A stretch of DNA of 64,000 bases from Flavobacterium amnicola (GTDB lineage Bacteria > Bacteroidota > Bacteroidia > Flavobacteriales > Flavobacteriaceae). The stretch's first letter is position 1, and each line of letters begins with the position of its first letter. The notes beneath the pieces were generated by a model. That model had not been told where the DNA came from, ran no database searches, and was given only the letters and a program-made list of their open reading frames with translations. The position numbers were made by a program, and so were the translations under genes. Below, in pieces: positions 52,023-60,840 of this stretch. The DNA lies in assembly GCF_004122165.1 (NCBI RefSeq), contig NZ_SBKO01000003.1, positions 1 to 64,000 of the forward strand, given 5' to 3'.

Positions 52023-52044
52023 CCACTTCTAAAAAAGAATAGTT

Positions 52045-53394
52045 ATGTTCAATAATTTATCCGAAAAACTCGATAAAGCTTTCCATATATTAAAAGGACA
52101 CGGTAAAATTACCGAAGTCAATGTTGCCGATACTTTAAAAGAAGTACGTCGTGCTTTACTTGATGCCGATGTTAACTTTAAAATTGCAAAAGATTTTACC
52201 ACTCGCGTAAAAGAAAAAGCATTAGGTCAAGATGTATTAACAACATTACAACCTGGTCAACTTTTAATTAAAATAGTAAAAGATGAGTTAGTTGAATTAA
52301 TGGGAGGTGATGTAGCTGGAGTTAATCTTTCAGGAAATCCATCGATCATTTTAATGTCAGGATTACAAGGTTCTGGTAAAACGACTTTCTCTGGTAAACT
52401 AGCGAACTTCTTAAAAACCAAAAAGAATAAAAAAGTATTATTAGTAGCCTGTGATATTTACCGTCCTGCGGCAATCAATCAGTTGCATGTAGTTGGAGAT
52501 CAAGTTGGGGTAGAAGTATATTCGGAACCAGAAAATAAAAATGCAGTTTCTATCGCTGAAAATGCTATCAAGCATGCAAAAGCCAATGGCTTCAATGTAG
52601 TGATTGTCGATACTGCTGGTCGTTTGGCGGTTGATGAAGAGATGATGATCGAAATTGCCAACGTTCACAAAGCAATCCAACCAAATGAAACACTTTTTGT
52701 AGTGGATTCGATGACGGGACAAGATGCCGTGAATACAGCAAAAGCATTCAACGATAGATTGAATTTCGACGGAGTTGTCCTTACTAAATTAGATGGTGAT
52801 AACCGTGGTGGAGCCGCTATTTCGATTAAATCGGTAGTGAATAAACCAATCAAGTTCATCGGTACGGGTGAAAAAATGGACGCCATTGATGTTTTCTATC
52901 CGGATCGTATGGCCGACCGTATTTTGGGAATGGGAGACGTTGTTTCCCTAGTAGAACGTGCGCAACAGCAGTATGACGAAGAAGAAGCTCGTAAATTGCA
53001 AAAGAAAATTGCCAAAAACGAATTCGGTTTTGATGACTTCTTAAGTCAAATTCAACAAGTGAAAAAAATGGGGAACATGAAAGACTTGGTAGGAATGATA
53101 CCAGGTGCTGGAAAAGCCTTAAAAGATGTAGAAATTGAAGACGATGCTTTCAAACATATTGAAGCGATTATCTACTCGATGACACCTCAAGAAAGAAGCA
53201 AACCAACCATTATAGATGTAAAACGTAAAACTCGTATTGCAAAAGGTTCTGGCCGTAAAGTGGAAGAAGTGAATCAGTTAATGAAACAGTTTGACCAAAT
53301 GAGTAAAATGATGAAGATGATGCAAGGACCAGGAGGGAAGAACCTTATGAAGATGATGGGCGGAATGAAAGGCGGAATGCCGGGAATGAAATAA
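52045..53394 (+). CDS. ffh: Signal recognition particle protein Ffh
   Basis: 449 residues. N domain, then GTPase with P-loop GLQGSGKT (106-113), DTAGRLAVDEEM and TKLDGDNRGG, and a Met-rich M domain ending MMKMMQGPGGKNLMKMM and GGMPGMK that binds 4.5S RNA and signal peptides. It targets membrane proteins to the SecYEG channel. Single gene with its own promoter and terminator. Confidence 0.98.
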   Translation: MFNNLSEKLDKAFHILKGHGKITEVNVADTLKEVRRALLDADVNFKIAKDFTTRVKEKALGQDVLTTLQPGQLLIKIVKDELVELMGGDVAGVNLSGNPSIILMSGLQGSGKTTFSGKLANFLKTKKNKKVLLVACDIYRPAAINQLHVVGDQVGVEVYSEPENKNAVSIAENAIKHAKANGFNVVIVDTAGRLAVDEEMMIEIANVHKAIQPNETLFVVDSMTGQDAVNTAKAFNDRLNFDGVVLTKLDGDNRGGAAISIKSVVNKPIKFIGTGEKMDAIDVFYPDRMADRILGMGDVVSLVERAQQQYDEEEARKLQKKIAKNEFGFDDFLSQIQQVKKMGNMKDLVGMIPGAGKALKDVEIEDDAFKHIEAIIYSMTPQERSKPTIIDVKRKTRIAKGSGRKVEEVNQLMKQFDQMSKMMKMMQGPGGKNLMKMMGGMKGGMPGMK

Positions 53395-53400
53395 AAAATG

Positions 53401-53420
53401 AGGTGCGTTTATTCGCGCCT
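53401..53420 (+). terminator. Rho-independent terminator of ffh
   Basis: AGGTGCG (53401-53407) pairs with CGCGCCT (53414-53420) with one G-T pair, then a T-run. Confidence 0.65.
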
Positions 53421-53470
53421 TTTTTCATGAATAAAACACAAGCAACTAAACAATAAACAACACAACAACA

Positions 53471-54352
53471 ATGCAAATTTTAGACGGAAAAAAAGTTTCA
53501 GAAGACATTAAAAATGAAATTACGGCTGAAGTAAATGAAATGAAAGCCAATAATGAAAAAGTACCTCATTTGGCGGCTATCATTGTGGGTAACGACGGCG
53601 CGAGTTTGACGTATGTGGGAAGCAAAGTAAAAGCATGCGAACGCGTCGGTTTCGAATCGACTTTAGTTAAAATGCCAAGCACGACTTCTGAAACGGAATT
53701 ATTGAAAACGATTCACGAACTCAATAATGACGACAATATCGACGGATTTATTGTCCAACTTCCGTTACCCGATCAAATTGATACTCAAAAAATATTGATG
53801 GCGATCGATCCAAGTAAAGATGTTGATGGTTTCCATCCTGAAAATTTCGGAAAAATGGCGCTTGATATGAGTACGTTTATTCCAGCAACGCCGTTCGGAA
53901 TTTTAGAACTTTTGGAGCGTTACAATGTTGAAACCAAAGGAAAACACACAGTTGTTATTGGTCGTAGTCATATTGTGGGAAGACCAATGAGTATTTTGAT
54001 GGGACGTAAAGGATTTCCTGGAAATTCTACTGTAACTATTACACACAGTCACACTAAAAATATCAATCAAATTACGTCTCAAGCCGACATTATTATTACT
54101 GCCTTAGGAGTGCCAAACTATCTTAAAGCCGAAATGGTGAAAGACGATGTGGTGATTATTGATGTAGGAATTACTCGTGTAGCTGATGATACCAATGAAA
54201 AAGGATATGTGATTACAGGTGATGTTGATTTTGAAAATGTTTCTAAAAAAGCTTCTTATATTACACCGGTTCCAGGTGGAGTAGGTCCAATGACGATTGC
54301 CATGTTGTTGAAAAATACACTGTTGGCTCGTGAACAAAAACGTATGAAATAG
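53471..54352 (+). CDS. folD: Bifunctional methylenetetrahydrofolate dehydrogenase/cyclohydrolase
   Basis: 293 residues. SLTYVGSKVKACERVGF holds the catalytic Lys, GFIVQLPLPDQ and DVDGFHPENFG are the active-site loops, and the NADP-binding part has GRSHIVGRPMSI. TPVPGGVGPMTIAMLL closes the domain. It interconverts methylene-, methenyl- and formyl-tetrahydrofolate. The GNAT gene follows 1 base later in the same direction. Confidence 0.97.
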   Translation: MQILDGKKVSEDIKNEITAEVNEMKANNEKVPHLAAIIVGNDGASLTYVGSKVKACERVGFESTLVKMPSTTSETELLKTIHELNNDDNIDGFIVQLPLPDQIDTQKILMAIDPSKDVDGFHPENFGKMALDMSTFIPATPFGILELLERYNVETKGKHTVVIGRSHIVGRPMSILMGRKGFPGNSTVTITHSHTKNINQITSQADIIITALGVPNYLKAEMVKDDVVIIDVGITRVADDTNEKGYVITGDVDFENVSKKASYITPVPGGVGPMTIAMLLKNTLLAREQKRMK

Positions 54353-54353
54353 T

Positions 54354-54845
54354 ATGACAATTTCGGTTGCAACAAAAGAACAGTTAACAATAGTTAAAGA
54401 ATTAGCATATACGATTTGGCCTGATGCTTATTCCGAAATTCTTTCGGTAGCCCAATTGGAATATATGTTGGAAAATTTTTATGCTATTTCTTCGCTTGAA
54501 GCACAATTTGAGGCTGGGCATGTTTTTCTATTGGCGGAAGAAAAGGGTGACTATTTGGGTTTTGCTGCTTTTGAATTAAATTGTAAAACAACTACTAAAA
54601 CCAAGTTGCATAAGTTGTATGTACTTCCAGCGACACAAGGTACAGGTTTGGGTAAAATGTTTTTAGAAGAAGTTGAAAATAGCGCTCGTCAAGCCAATAA
54701 TACCCATTTGTTTTTGAATGTGAACAAATACAACAAAGCGCAACGTTTTTATGAAAAGCAAAATTTTGAAATCATTTTAGATGAAGTCATTCCTATTGGA
54801 AACGACTATATCATGGATGATTATGTAATGGAGAAAAAACTATAA
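54354..54845 (+). CDS. GNAT-family acetyltransferase
   Basis: 163 residues. LHKLYVLPATQGTGLGKMFL is the acetyl-CoA-binding motif A of GNAT, followed by TTHLFLNVNKYNKAQRFYEK-type motif. Substrate unknown. It begins 1 base after folD, probably one transcript. Convergent with rluF; stop codons are only 5 bases apart. Confidence 0.9.
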   Translation: MTISVATKEQLTIVKELAYTIWPDAYSEILSVAQLEYMLENFYAISSLEAQFEAGHVFLLAEEKGDYLGFAAFELNCKTTTKTKLHKLYVLPATQGTGLGKMFLEEVENSARQANNTHLFLNVNKYNKAQRFYEKQNFEIILDEVIPIGNDYIMDDYVMEKKL

Positions 54846-54850
54846 AAAAT

Positions 54851-55621
54851 TTAATTTCTCTTGTTTGTATTTCGTTGCAATGGTTTTGGAAAACTAGCTT
54901 CTTCTGTTTTACTAGATGGTGCAATCAAAGTATTCAATTCTTCAATTTCAGCATCGGTTAAATCTCGGTAACGTCCTAATGGAACATCTAACGAAATATT
55001 AATAATTCGAGTTCTTTTTAATGCTGTTACTTCATACCCTAAGTATTCGCACATACGTCGAATTTGGCGGTTCAATCCTTGTGTCAATATAATTCGGAAA
55101 ACATATTTACTTACTTGTTCTACCTTACATTTTTTAGTGACAGTTTCTAAAATAGGAACACCATTGCCCATTCTTTCTATAAATCGGTCGGTAATGGGTT
55201 TGTCAACCGTTACAATGTATTCTTTTTCGTGATTGTTTCGAGCACGAAGAATTTTGTTCACGATATCCCCATCATCGGTCATGAAAATCAAGCCTTCGCT
55301 GGCCTTGTCCAATCGTCCAATAGGGAAAATACGTTTCGGATAATTGATATAATCGACAATATTATCGCGAACCGATTGGTTGGTAGTGCATTCAATCCCT
55401 GTTGGTTTGTTAAAAGCCAAATAAATAGGTTTGGAAGTCTTCTCACGGATTAATTTACCATCCACACGAATTTCATCATCTAAAGATACTTTTGTTCCCA
55501 ATTCAGGTACAACGCCGTTAATGGTAATACGACCTTCTTCCAATAATCGATCAGCCTCACGACGGGAGCAATATCCCGTTTCAGATAAAAATTTATTAAT
55601 TCGTGTTTTATTCTCTTCCAT
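54851..55621 (-). CDS. rluF: 23S rRNA pseudouridine synthase RluF
   Basis: 256 residues. N-terminal S4 RNA-binding domain ([20 protein letters not shown]), then the synthase domain with catalytic D105 in [36 protein letters not shown] and [17 protein letters not shown] strongly resemble E. coli RluF. It makes pseudouridine at position 2604 of 23S rRNA. The C-terminal tail (about 40 residues beyond the domain) is low-complexity. Single gene. Confidence 0.9.
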   Translation of the reverse strand: MEENKTRINKFLSETGYCSRREADRLLEEGRITINGVVPELGTKVSLDDEIRVDGKLIREKTSKPIYLAFNKPTGIECTTNQSVRDNIVDYINYPKRIFPIGRLDKASEGLIFMTDDGDIVNKILRARNNHEKEYIVTVDKPITDRFIERMGNGVPILETVTKKCKVEQVSKYVFRIILTQGLNRQIRRMCEYLGYEVTALKRTRIINISLDVPLGRYRDLTDAEIEELNTLIAPSSKTEEASFPKPLQRNTNKRN

Positions 55622-55751
55622 TCGGCAAAGATAGTGATTCAGTTTTCAGTTTGCAGTATCCCGACTTCAGAAATTTGACGCGTTAAACACCTTGTGAAAT
55701 ATGTGTATTAAAAAATCAAACTGTAGTTATTTGTTTATTGGAGAGGATAAG

Positions 55752-56189
55752 TTATTTTTCTCTACAAGCACACTCATGATGCTGCTTTAGATATTCAATA
55801 GTTGTTCTGCACATTTTTTCCAATACAGTAATATTGATGTCGGATAGTTTTTTGACATAAATACAGGCTTTGCCCATTTTAAATTTGCCAAAGTCGTCTA
55901 ATAAATGTTTGTTTTCTGGAGTTGGTGAATACACATAAAGTGAAAATTCTGCTTTACGAGGGGAGAACCCAATTAAAGGCATAGTACCTTCATGTCCACT
56001 GGCATATTTGTAATGATAACTTCCGAATCCAATAATGGTGGGTCCCCACATTTTTGGCTCAAATGTTGTCCAATCACTCATCAGTTTAATTAACTGAAAG
56101 CTATCCTCTCTTTTTTTGTCATTTTCAACATATGAATTTATAAAATTAGCGACATCAATTTCCGTTTCCTTTGTTTTTATTCCAGCCAT
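55752..56189 (-). CDS. DUF1801 protein
   Basis: 145 residues with WGPTIIGFGSYHYKYASGHE and DFGKFKMGKACIYVKKL blocks of DUF1801. Function unknown. It is a distant paralog of the DUF1801 protein at 22601-22999 and stands 28 bases after the hydrolase gene in the same direction. Confidence 0.85.
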   Translation of the reverse strand: MAGIKTKETEIDVANFINSYVENDKKREDSFQLIKLMSDWTTFEPKMWGPTIIGFGSYHYKYASGHEGTMPLIGFSPRKAEFSLYVYSPTPENKHLLDDFGKFKMGKACIYVKKLSDINITVLEKMCRTTIEYLKQHHECACREK

Positions 56190-56217
56190 ATCTGTTTCAA
56201 TATTTTAAATGTAAAAC

Positions 56218-57066
56218 CTATTGTTTTAAAAACAGAAAATTATATACTTCTTGATAAAGTTTATCATCGTGCATGCTGTGTCCCAATCCTTTGGTTTCTA
56301 AAAATTGTGCTGTTTCCCAAACCTCTGCAATTTTTTTGCCTTCATTAATCGAAACCACTTCATCATCAATATCATGTGCAATTAAACCGGCTACTTTTAA
56401 TGTGGCGGCAAATTTTCGTCCAGAGAAATCTTCAATTTTTTGTTTGTAATCTTGAATGTATTTGTTCTCTAAATCTTTAGCAATACTAGCGTTTAAACTC
56501 AATAAATTGATGTAATTGTTAAGTAGGATTTTAAAATCACTAGGTGTTCCTAAAATGACCATCTTTTTAATTCCGTCGTTAGGATAGGTGTGTTGGTAAT
56601 ACAAACACGTTTTACCACCAATGGAATGCCCAATTAAATATTGAGGATTGTATTTTTCGACCGTTTTGTGGATGAATTTTGCGTATTGCGGGATGCTAAA
56701 TTCTTTTCCGCTAGACAATCCGTGGGCGGGAGCATCAATGGCAATGATGGTACTTCCTGATTTTTTGAGGTAAGGTAAAAGATTTTCCCATCGAGAAGCA
56801 TTGCTTTCCCAACCATGCACCAACAAAATTTTAGTCTCATTACCTTCCCAAATATACACTTGAGTGTGATGCTCGTTGTCGAAAAAAGTTTCGGTGGTGG
56901 TGTTTTGTAATATTTTGGGAAGCTTTTCTTTCGATAATTTTCCTTCTCGAGGTTCGCTAAAAAGTTGATATGCAAGTTGCGTTGCCTTTTTGGGAAACAA
57001 GAAACTCAGTAGGTTTATATACAAACCAATTGACTTAGTGAAAAGAAAAAATGTGATTTTATTCAT
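56218..57066 (-). CDS. Alpha/beta hydrolase
   Basis: 282 residues, alpha/beta-hydrolase fold. The nucleophile is in LIGHSIGGKTCLYY, with GWESNASRWENLLPYLKKSG near the oxyanion region and a C-terminal His in GLGHSMHDDKLYQ. Substrate unknown. The gene is followed on the same strand by a DUF1801 gene; a terminator precedes it. Confidence 0.9.
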   Translation of the reverse strand: MNKITFFLFTKSIGLYINLLSFLFPKKATQLAYQLFSEPREGKLSKEKLPKILQNTTTETFFDNEHHTQVYIWEGNETKILLVHGWESNASRWENLLPYLKKSGSTIIAIDAPAHGLSSGKEFSIPQYAKFIHKTVEKYNPQYLIGHSIGGKTCLYYQHTYPNDGIKKMVILGTPSDFKILLNNYINLLSLNASIAKDLENKYIQDYKQKIEDFSGRKFAATLKVAGLIAHDIDDEVVSINEGKKIAEVWETAQFLETKGLGHSMHDDKLYQEVYNFLFLKQ

Positions 57067-57070
57067 AAAA

Positions 57071-57094
57071 AAATCCCGAGGTTAATCGGGATTT
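57071..57094 (-). terminator. Rho-independent terminator
   Basis: AAATCCCGA (57071-57079) pairs with TCGGGATTT (57086-57094), T-run on the minus strand, after the coiled-coil protein gene. Confidence 0.85.
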
Positions 57095-57101
57095 AAATTA
57101 C

Positions 57102-57878
57102 TTATATTTTCGCAAATAATTGCTCCATTTTCTCTTTTTCTTCTTCTGCTAAAGCCGTGTCAACTAAAATTCTTCCACTGTGCTCATCCGTAATGATTTT
57201 TTTGCGAGAAGCAATTTCCATTTGAGTTTGTGGCGGAATAGTAAAGAACGAACCTGCAGAAGCACCTCTTTCAATAGAAACGACTGCTAGACCGTTACGA
57301 ACGCTTCCACGGATACGTTTGTAAGCCGATAATAAACGCTCTTCGATTTGTCCTTGGAATTCTTCTGATTTTTGACATAAGAAGTTTTCTTCTTTTTCAG
57401 TTTCAGACATAATAGCGTCTAATTCCGATTTTTTGTGTTTTAAGTGAGAAGATTTTGCTTCTAATCTTTCTTTAGACTCAGCAATCACTTCTTTTTTGTG
57501 CTCAATAGAAGCTTTCATTTCACGAATGTGCTTCTCAGCCAATTGAATTTCCAACTCTTGGAATTCTACTTCTTTTGTTAAAGAGTTAAACTCACGGTTG
57601 TTACGAACTTCTTTTTGTTGTGCAGTATATTTTTTAATCGCTTCTTTGTGCTCCTCAATAGCTACTTTTTTCACTTTGATTTGCTCTTCAATGCTGTCTA
57701 AATCGGTTTTTAATTTTTCTAAGCGAGTGCTTAGTCCAGTCACTTCATCTTCTAAATCTTCCACTTCTAAAGGTAATTCCCCTCTTACGTTTCTTATTTC
57801 GTCGATTCTAGAATCTATTAATTGTAAATCATACAACGCTCTTAACTTTTCTTCAACGTTCAATTCTTTTGTTGCCAT
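57102..57878 (-). CDS. Coiled-coil protein with degenerate zinc ribbon
   Basis: 258 residues. A long coiled coil (about 20-190, EVEDLEDEVTGLSTRLEKLK) is followed by the place of a C4 zinc ribbon (GASAGSFFTIPPQTQMEI then ITDEHSGRILVD). In most family members this region has CxGC and CPNCGRIL; here all four cysteines are gone. It likely no longer binds zinc. It lies 4 bases after the Nif3-like gene, a conserved pairing. Function unknown. Confidence 0.82.
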   Translation of the reverse strand: MATKELNVEEKLRALYDLQLIDSRIDEIRNVRGELPLEVEDLEDEVTGLSTRLEKLKTDLDSIEEQIKVKKVAIEEHKEAIKKYTAQQKEVRNNREFNSLTKEVEFQELEIQLAEKHIREMKASIEHKKEVIAESKERLEAKSSHLKHKKSELDAIMSETEKEENFLCQKSEEFQGQIEERLLSAYKRIRGSVRNGLAVVSIERGASAGSFFTIPPQTQMEIASRKKIITDEHSGRILVDTALAEEEKEKMEQLFAKI

Positions 57879-57882
57879 ATTC

Positions 57883-58995
57883 TTATAAGTACTTAACTGG
57901 ATTTGTATTTATTTGTGATAAATCGACTGCAAAATTAGGAATTTTTTTCGTAAGATAATCAACTATATAATTTTTTGTGTAACGTTCGCTCTCAAAATGT
58001 CCGATATCAGCTAAAAGTATAGTGTTTTCAGCTTCGTAAAAGTTATGGTATTTCAAATCGGCAGTCAAATAAGCATCGGCTCCGGCTTGAATGGCGTTTT
58101 TAATGGCGTAACTTCCGGAACCTCCTAAAACGGCTACTTTTTTTATCTTTTTTCCAGTGAACTCACTATGTCTGATGCCGCCACATTCCATTTTTGCTTT
58201 CACAAATCGCAAGAAGTCCATTTCATTCATTTCATTCGGCAGTTCGCCAACCATTCCTAAACCAATATTTTGGTGGGTGTTTTGTAAGTCATAAATTTCG
58301 TACGCCACCTCTTCATAAACATGATTCGAAAATAAAGCTTTCAAAATTCTGCTTTGTAAATGTTTTTCAAAAACGACTTCAATTTTGATTTCTTCCGCTT
58401 CTACAAACTCAAAACGTTCTCCAATTTCGGGATTGCTATTTTCATTTCCCATGTAGGTGCCAATTCCTTTCGAATTGAAACTACAATCGTCATAATTGCC
58501 AATTTTTCCCGCACCAGCATCAAATATGGCATTGCGCACTTTTTCAACATTTTCGGGGATGGTATACGTGACTAATTTTTGGATAAAATTTTGTTTCGGA
58601 ACTAAAATTTTAGTGTTCATCAATCCCAAAGCATCGCAAAATATTTTATTCACTCCGTTTTGATGATTGTCTAAAGCAGTGTGGACCGCATAGATGGCAA
58701 TATCGTTTTTAATTGCTTTTAGGATTGAGCGTTCTACATAGTTTTTACCGGTTATTTTTTTAATTCCAGAAAATAAAATAGGATGGAAGCAAACGACAAG
58801 GTTGTGTTTTTTTGTTATTGCTTCGTCAATTACGCTTTCTAAGGCATCATGACAGACTAAAACGCCTGTGGCTTCCGAATTTGCATCGCCAACTAATAAT
58901 CCAACATTGTCAAAGTCCTCTGCGTAGGCTAGGGGAGCCATTTCTTCAAGTATAGATAGTATTTCTTTGATTTTCATTTGGACTAATATTTTCAT
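57883..58995 (-). CDS. Nif3-like dinuclear metal centre protein
   Basis: 370 residues (ATG at 58977 is an alternative start, six codons in). MKIKEILSILEEMAPLAYAE, NVGLLVGD, CFHPILFSGIKKI and VHTALDNHQNGVN are the metal-site blocks of the Nif3/YbgI family, and an inserted domain typical of the longer forms lies between the halves. Members form hexameric toroids with two metals each; the substrate is not known. Divergent from lpxK by 29 bases. Confidence 0.92.
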   Translation of the reverse strand: MKILVQMKIKEILSILEEMAPLAYAEDFDNVGLLVGDANSEATGVLVCHDALESVIDEAITKKHNLVVCFHPILFSGIKKITGKNYVERSILKAIKNDIAIYAVHTALDNHQNGVNKIFCDALGLMNTKILVPKQNFIQKLVTYTIPENVEKVRNAIFDAGAGKIGNYDDCSFNSKGIGTYMGNENSNPEIGERFEFVEAEEIKIEVVFEKHLQSRILKALFSNHVYEEVAYEIYDLQNTHQNIGLGMVGELPNEMNEMDFLRFVKAKMECGGIRHSEFTGKKIKKVAVLGGSGSYAIKNAIQAGADAYLTADLKYHNFYEAENTILLADIGHFESERYTKNYIVDYLTKKIPNFAVDLSQINTNPVKYL

Positions 58996-59024
58996 TCAAA
59001 GATAAAATATTATACTTTCGTAGT

Positions 59025-60056
59025 ATGGATATTTTAAGAAAAATACTTTTCCCTTTTTCCTTTTTGTATGGTTGGATAACATCGATCCGAAATTTTCTTT
59101 TTGATAAGGGAATTCTGAAATCTTATCGATTTGATTTACCAATTATTGCTGTAGGTAATTTGAGTGTTGGCGGAACCGGGAAAACACCTCAAATTGAATA
59201 TTTAATTCGACTGTTATCGGACAAATATAAAATTGCTACACTGAGTCGTGGCTACAAACGAAAATCGGAAGGATTTGTATTGGCAAATGAAACTTCCAAT
59301 GCTGAAATATTGGGCGATGAACCTTTTCAGTTTTACCAAAAATTTCCAACAATTCAAGTAGCGGTTGATGCTAACCGTAAAAACGGAATCGAGCAACTCC
59401 TTGCTCAAAAGCAAAAGCCAGAAATCATATTGTTAGATGATGCATTTCAACACCGAAAAGTAACAGCTGGTTTTTATATCATGCTGACGTCTTATGATGA
59501 TTTGTTTTATAAGGATTTTATACTTCCGACAGGTAATTTGCGCGAAAGTAGGAATGGAGCCAATCGAGCGGATATGATAATTGTCACGAAATGTCCCCAG
59601 GATATTTCAGAAATTGCACAAGAAAAAATCAAACAGAAAATTAATGGTTATGTAAAAGAAAATCAACCCGTATTCTTTAGTTATATCGACTATGATGATT
59701 GCTTTTACAGTGAAAATAAAAAAGTATCGGTTGAAGATTTGACAGCTGTTGATAAATTAGTAGTGGCGGGCATTGCAAAACCCGAACCTTTTTTTGCATA
59801 TTTGCAGGCTGAAAAAAAATCAACGATGGTTTTTCCTGATCATCATGATTTTTCTGAAAATGATATTAAATCGATTTTAGAAACAGCAAACGGGAGAAAA
59901 ATAATTACAACCGAAAAAGATTTTGTGCGTTTAAAAGGAAAATTGCCAGCAGCGCAATTGTATTATTTGCCAATAAAATCATCGTTTGTAAAAGATAGTA
60001 ATGAATTTGATAAAAAGATTTTAGCGTATGTGGGAGCAAGTACAAGAAACGGTTGA
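59025..60056 (+). CDS. lpxK: Tetraacyldisaccharide 4'-kinase
   Basis: 343 residues. The P-loop is GNLSVGGTGKTPQ (about 44-56) and the block LLDDAFQHRK is typical of LpxK. It phosphorylates the lipid A disaccharide precursor at the 4' position at the inner membrane. The last 29 bases overlap the purine nucleoside phosphorylase gene in another frame, so the two are translated from one message. Confidence 0.95.
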   Translation: MDILRKILFPFSFLYGWITSIRNFLFDKGILKSYRFDLPIIAVGNLSVGGTGKTPQIEYLIRLLSDKYKIATLSRGYKRKSEGFVLANETSNAEILGDEPFQFYQKFPTIQVAVDANRKNGIEQLLAQKQKPEIILLDDAFQHRKVTAGFYIMLTSYDDLFYKDFILPTGNLRESRNGANRADMIIVTKCPQDISEIAQEKIKQKINGYVKENQPVFFSYIDYDDCFYSENKKVSVEDLTAVDKLVVAGIAKPEPFFAYLQAEKKSTMVFPDHHDFSENDIKSILETANGRKIITTEKDFVRLKGKLPAAQLYYLPIKSSFVKDSNEFDKKILAYVGASTRNG

Positions 60057-60840
60057 TTATATTGTAAGTAAAACCAATTTTAGTCCAGAATACGGAGTGA
60101 TTTTGGGTTCGGGTTTAGGTGGATTTACCAATGATTTGGAAGTGGAATATATTTTACCGTACAGCGAAATTCCAAACTTTCCGGTTTCTACGGTTGAAGG
60201 ACATCAAGGAGCTTTGGTTTTTGGAAATATAAACGGAAAAAAAGTGGTAGCGATGCAAGGTCGTTTCCATTTTTATGAAGGCTACGATATGAAGCAGGTG
60301 ACTTTTCCGGTTCGTGTAATGAAACACTTAGGCGTTGAAAAGTTAATTGTATCAAATGCATCGGGAGGCGTAAACCCAAATTATAAAGTAGGTTCTATTG
60401 TTATTATTAAAGATCATATTAACATGATGCCAGAACATCCACTTCGTGGTAAAAACGACTTGAAGTTTGGTCCGCGTTTCGTTAACATGAGTGAACCTTA
60501 TAGTCGAAAAATGATGGCTAAAGCTAAAGAAATTGCTTCTGATTTAGATATTACAGTTCATGATGGTGTTTATTTGGGCTTGCAAGGTCCAACTTTTGAA
60601 ACCTTATCAGAATACAGAATGGTAAAGTTATTAGGAGCTGACTGTGTGGGAATGTCAACTGTTCCAGAAGTAATTGTAGCACGTCACATGGAATTAGAGA
60701 CTTTCGGAATTTCTGTAATAACGGATATGGGCAATGAAGAAAGTATTGATAGCATTACACACGAAGAAGTGTTAGAAGCCGCAAAAGAAGCAGAACCACA
60801 CGTTCGTCGATTAATAAAAGAACTGATTACGCAATACTAG
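60028..60840 (+). CDS. punA: Purine nucleoside phosphorylase
   Basis: 270 residues, hexameric or trimeric PNP-I fold. GVILGSGLGGF, VSTVEGHQGALVFGN and MSTVPEVIVARHMELE are the phosphate- and base-binding blocks. It splits purine nucleosides with phosphate in salvage. Its ATG is inside lpxK, overlapping by 29 bases. Convergent with the hybrid kinase; the last 14 bases overlap that gene's end. Confidence 0.93.
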   Translation: MWEQVQETVDYIVSKTNFSPEYGVILGSGLGGFTNDLEVEYILPYSEIPNFPVSTVEGHQGALVFGNINGKKVVAMQGRFHFYEGYDMKQVTFPVRVMKHLGVEKLIVSNASGGVNPNYKVGSIVIIKDHINMMPEHPLRGKNDLKFGPRFVNMSEPYSRKMMAKAKEIASDLDITVHDGVYLGLQGPTFETLSEYRMVKLLGADCVGMSTVPEVIVARHMELETFGISVITDMGNEESIDSITHEEVLEAAKEAEPHVRRLIKELITQY

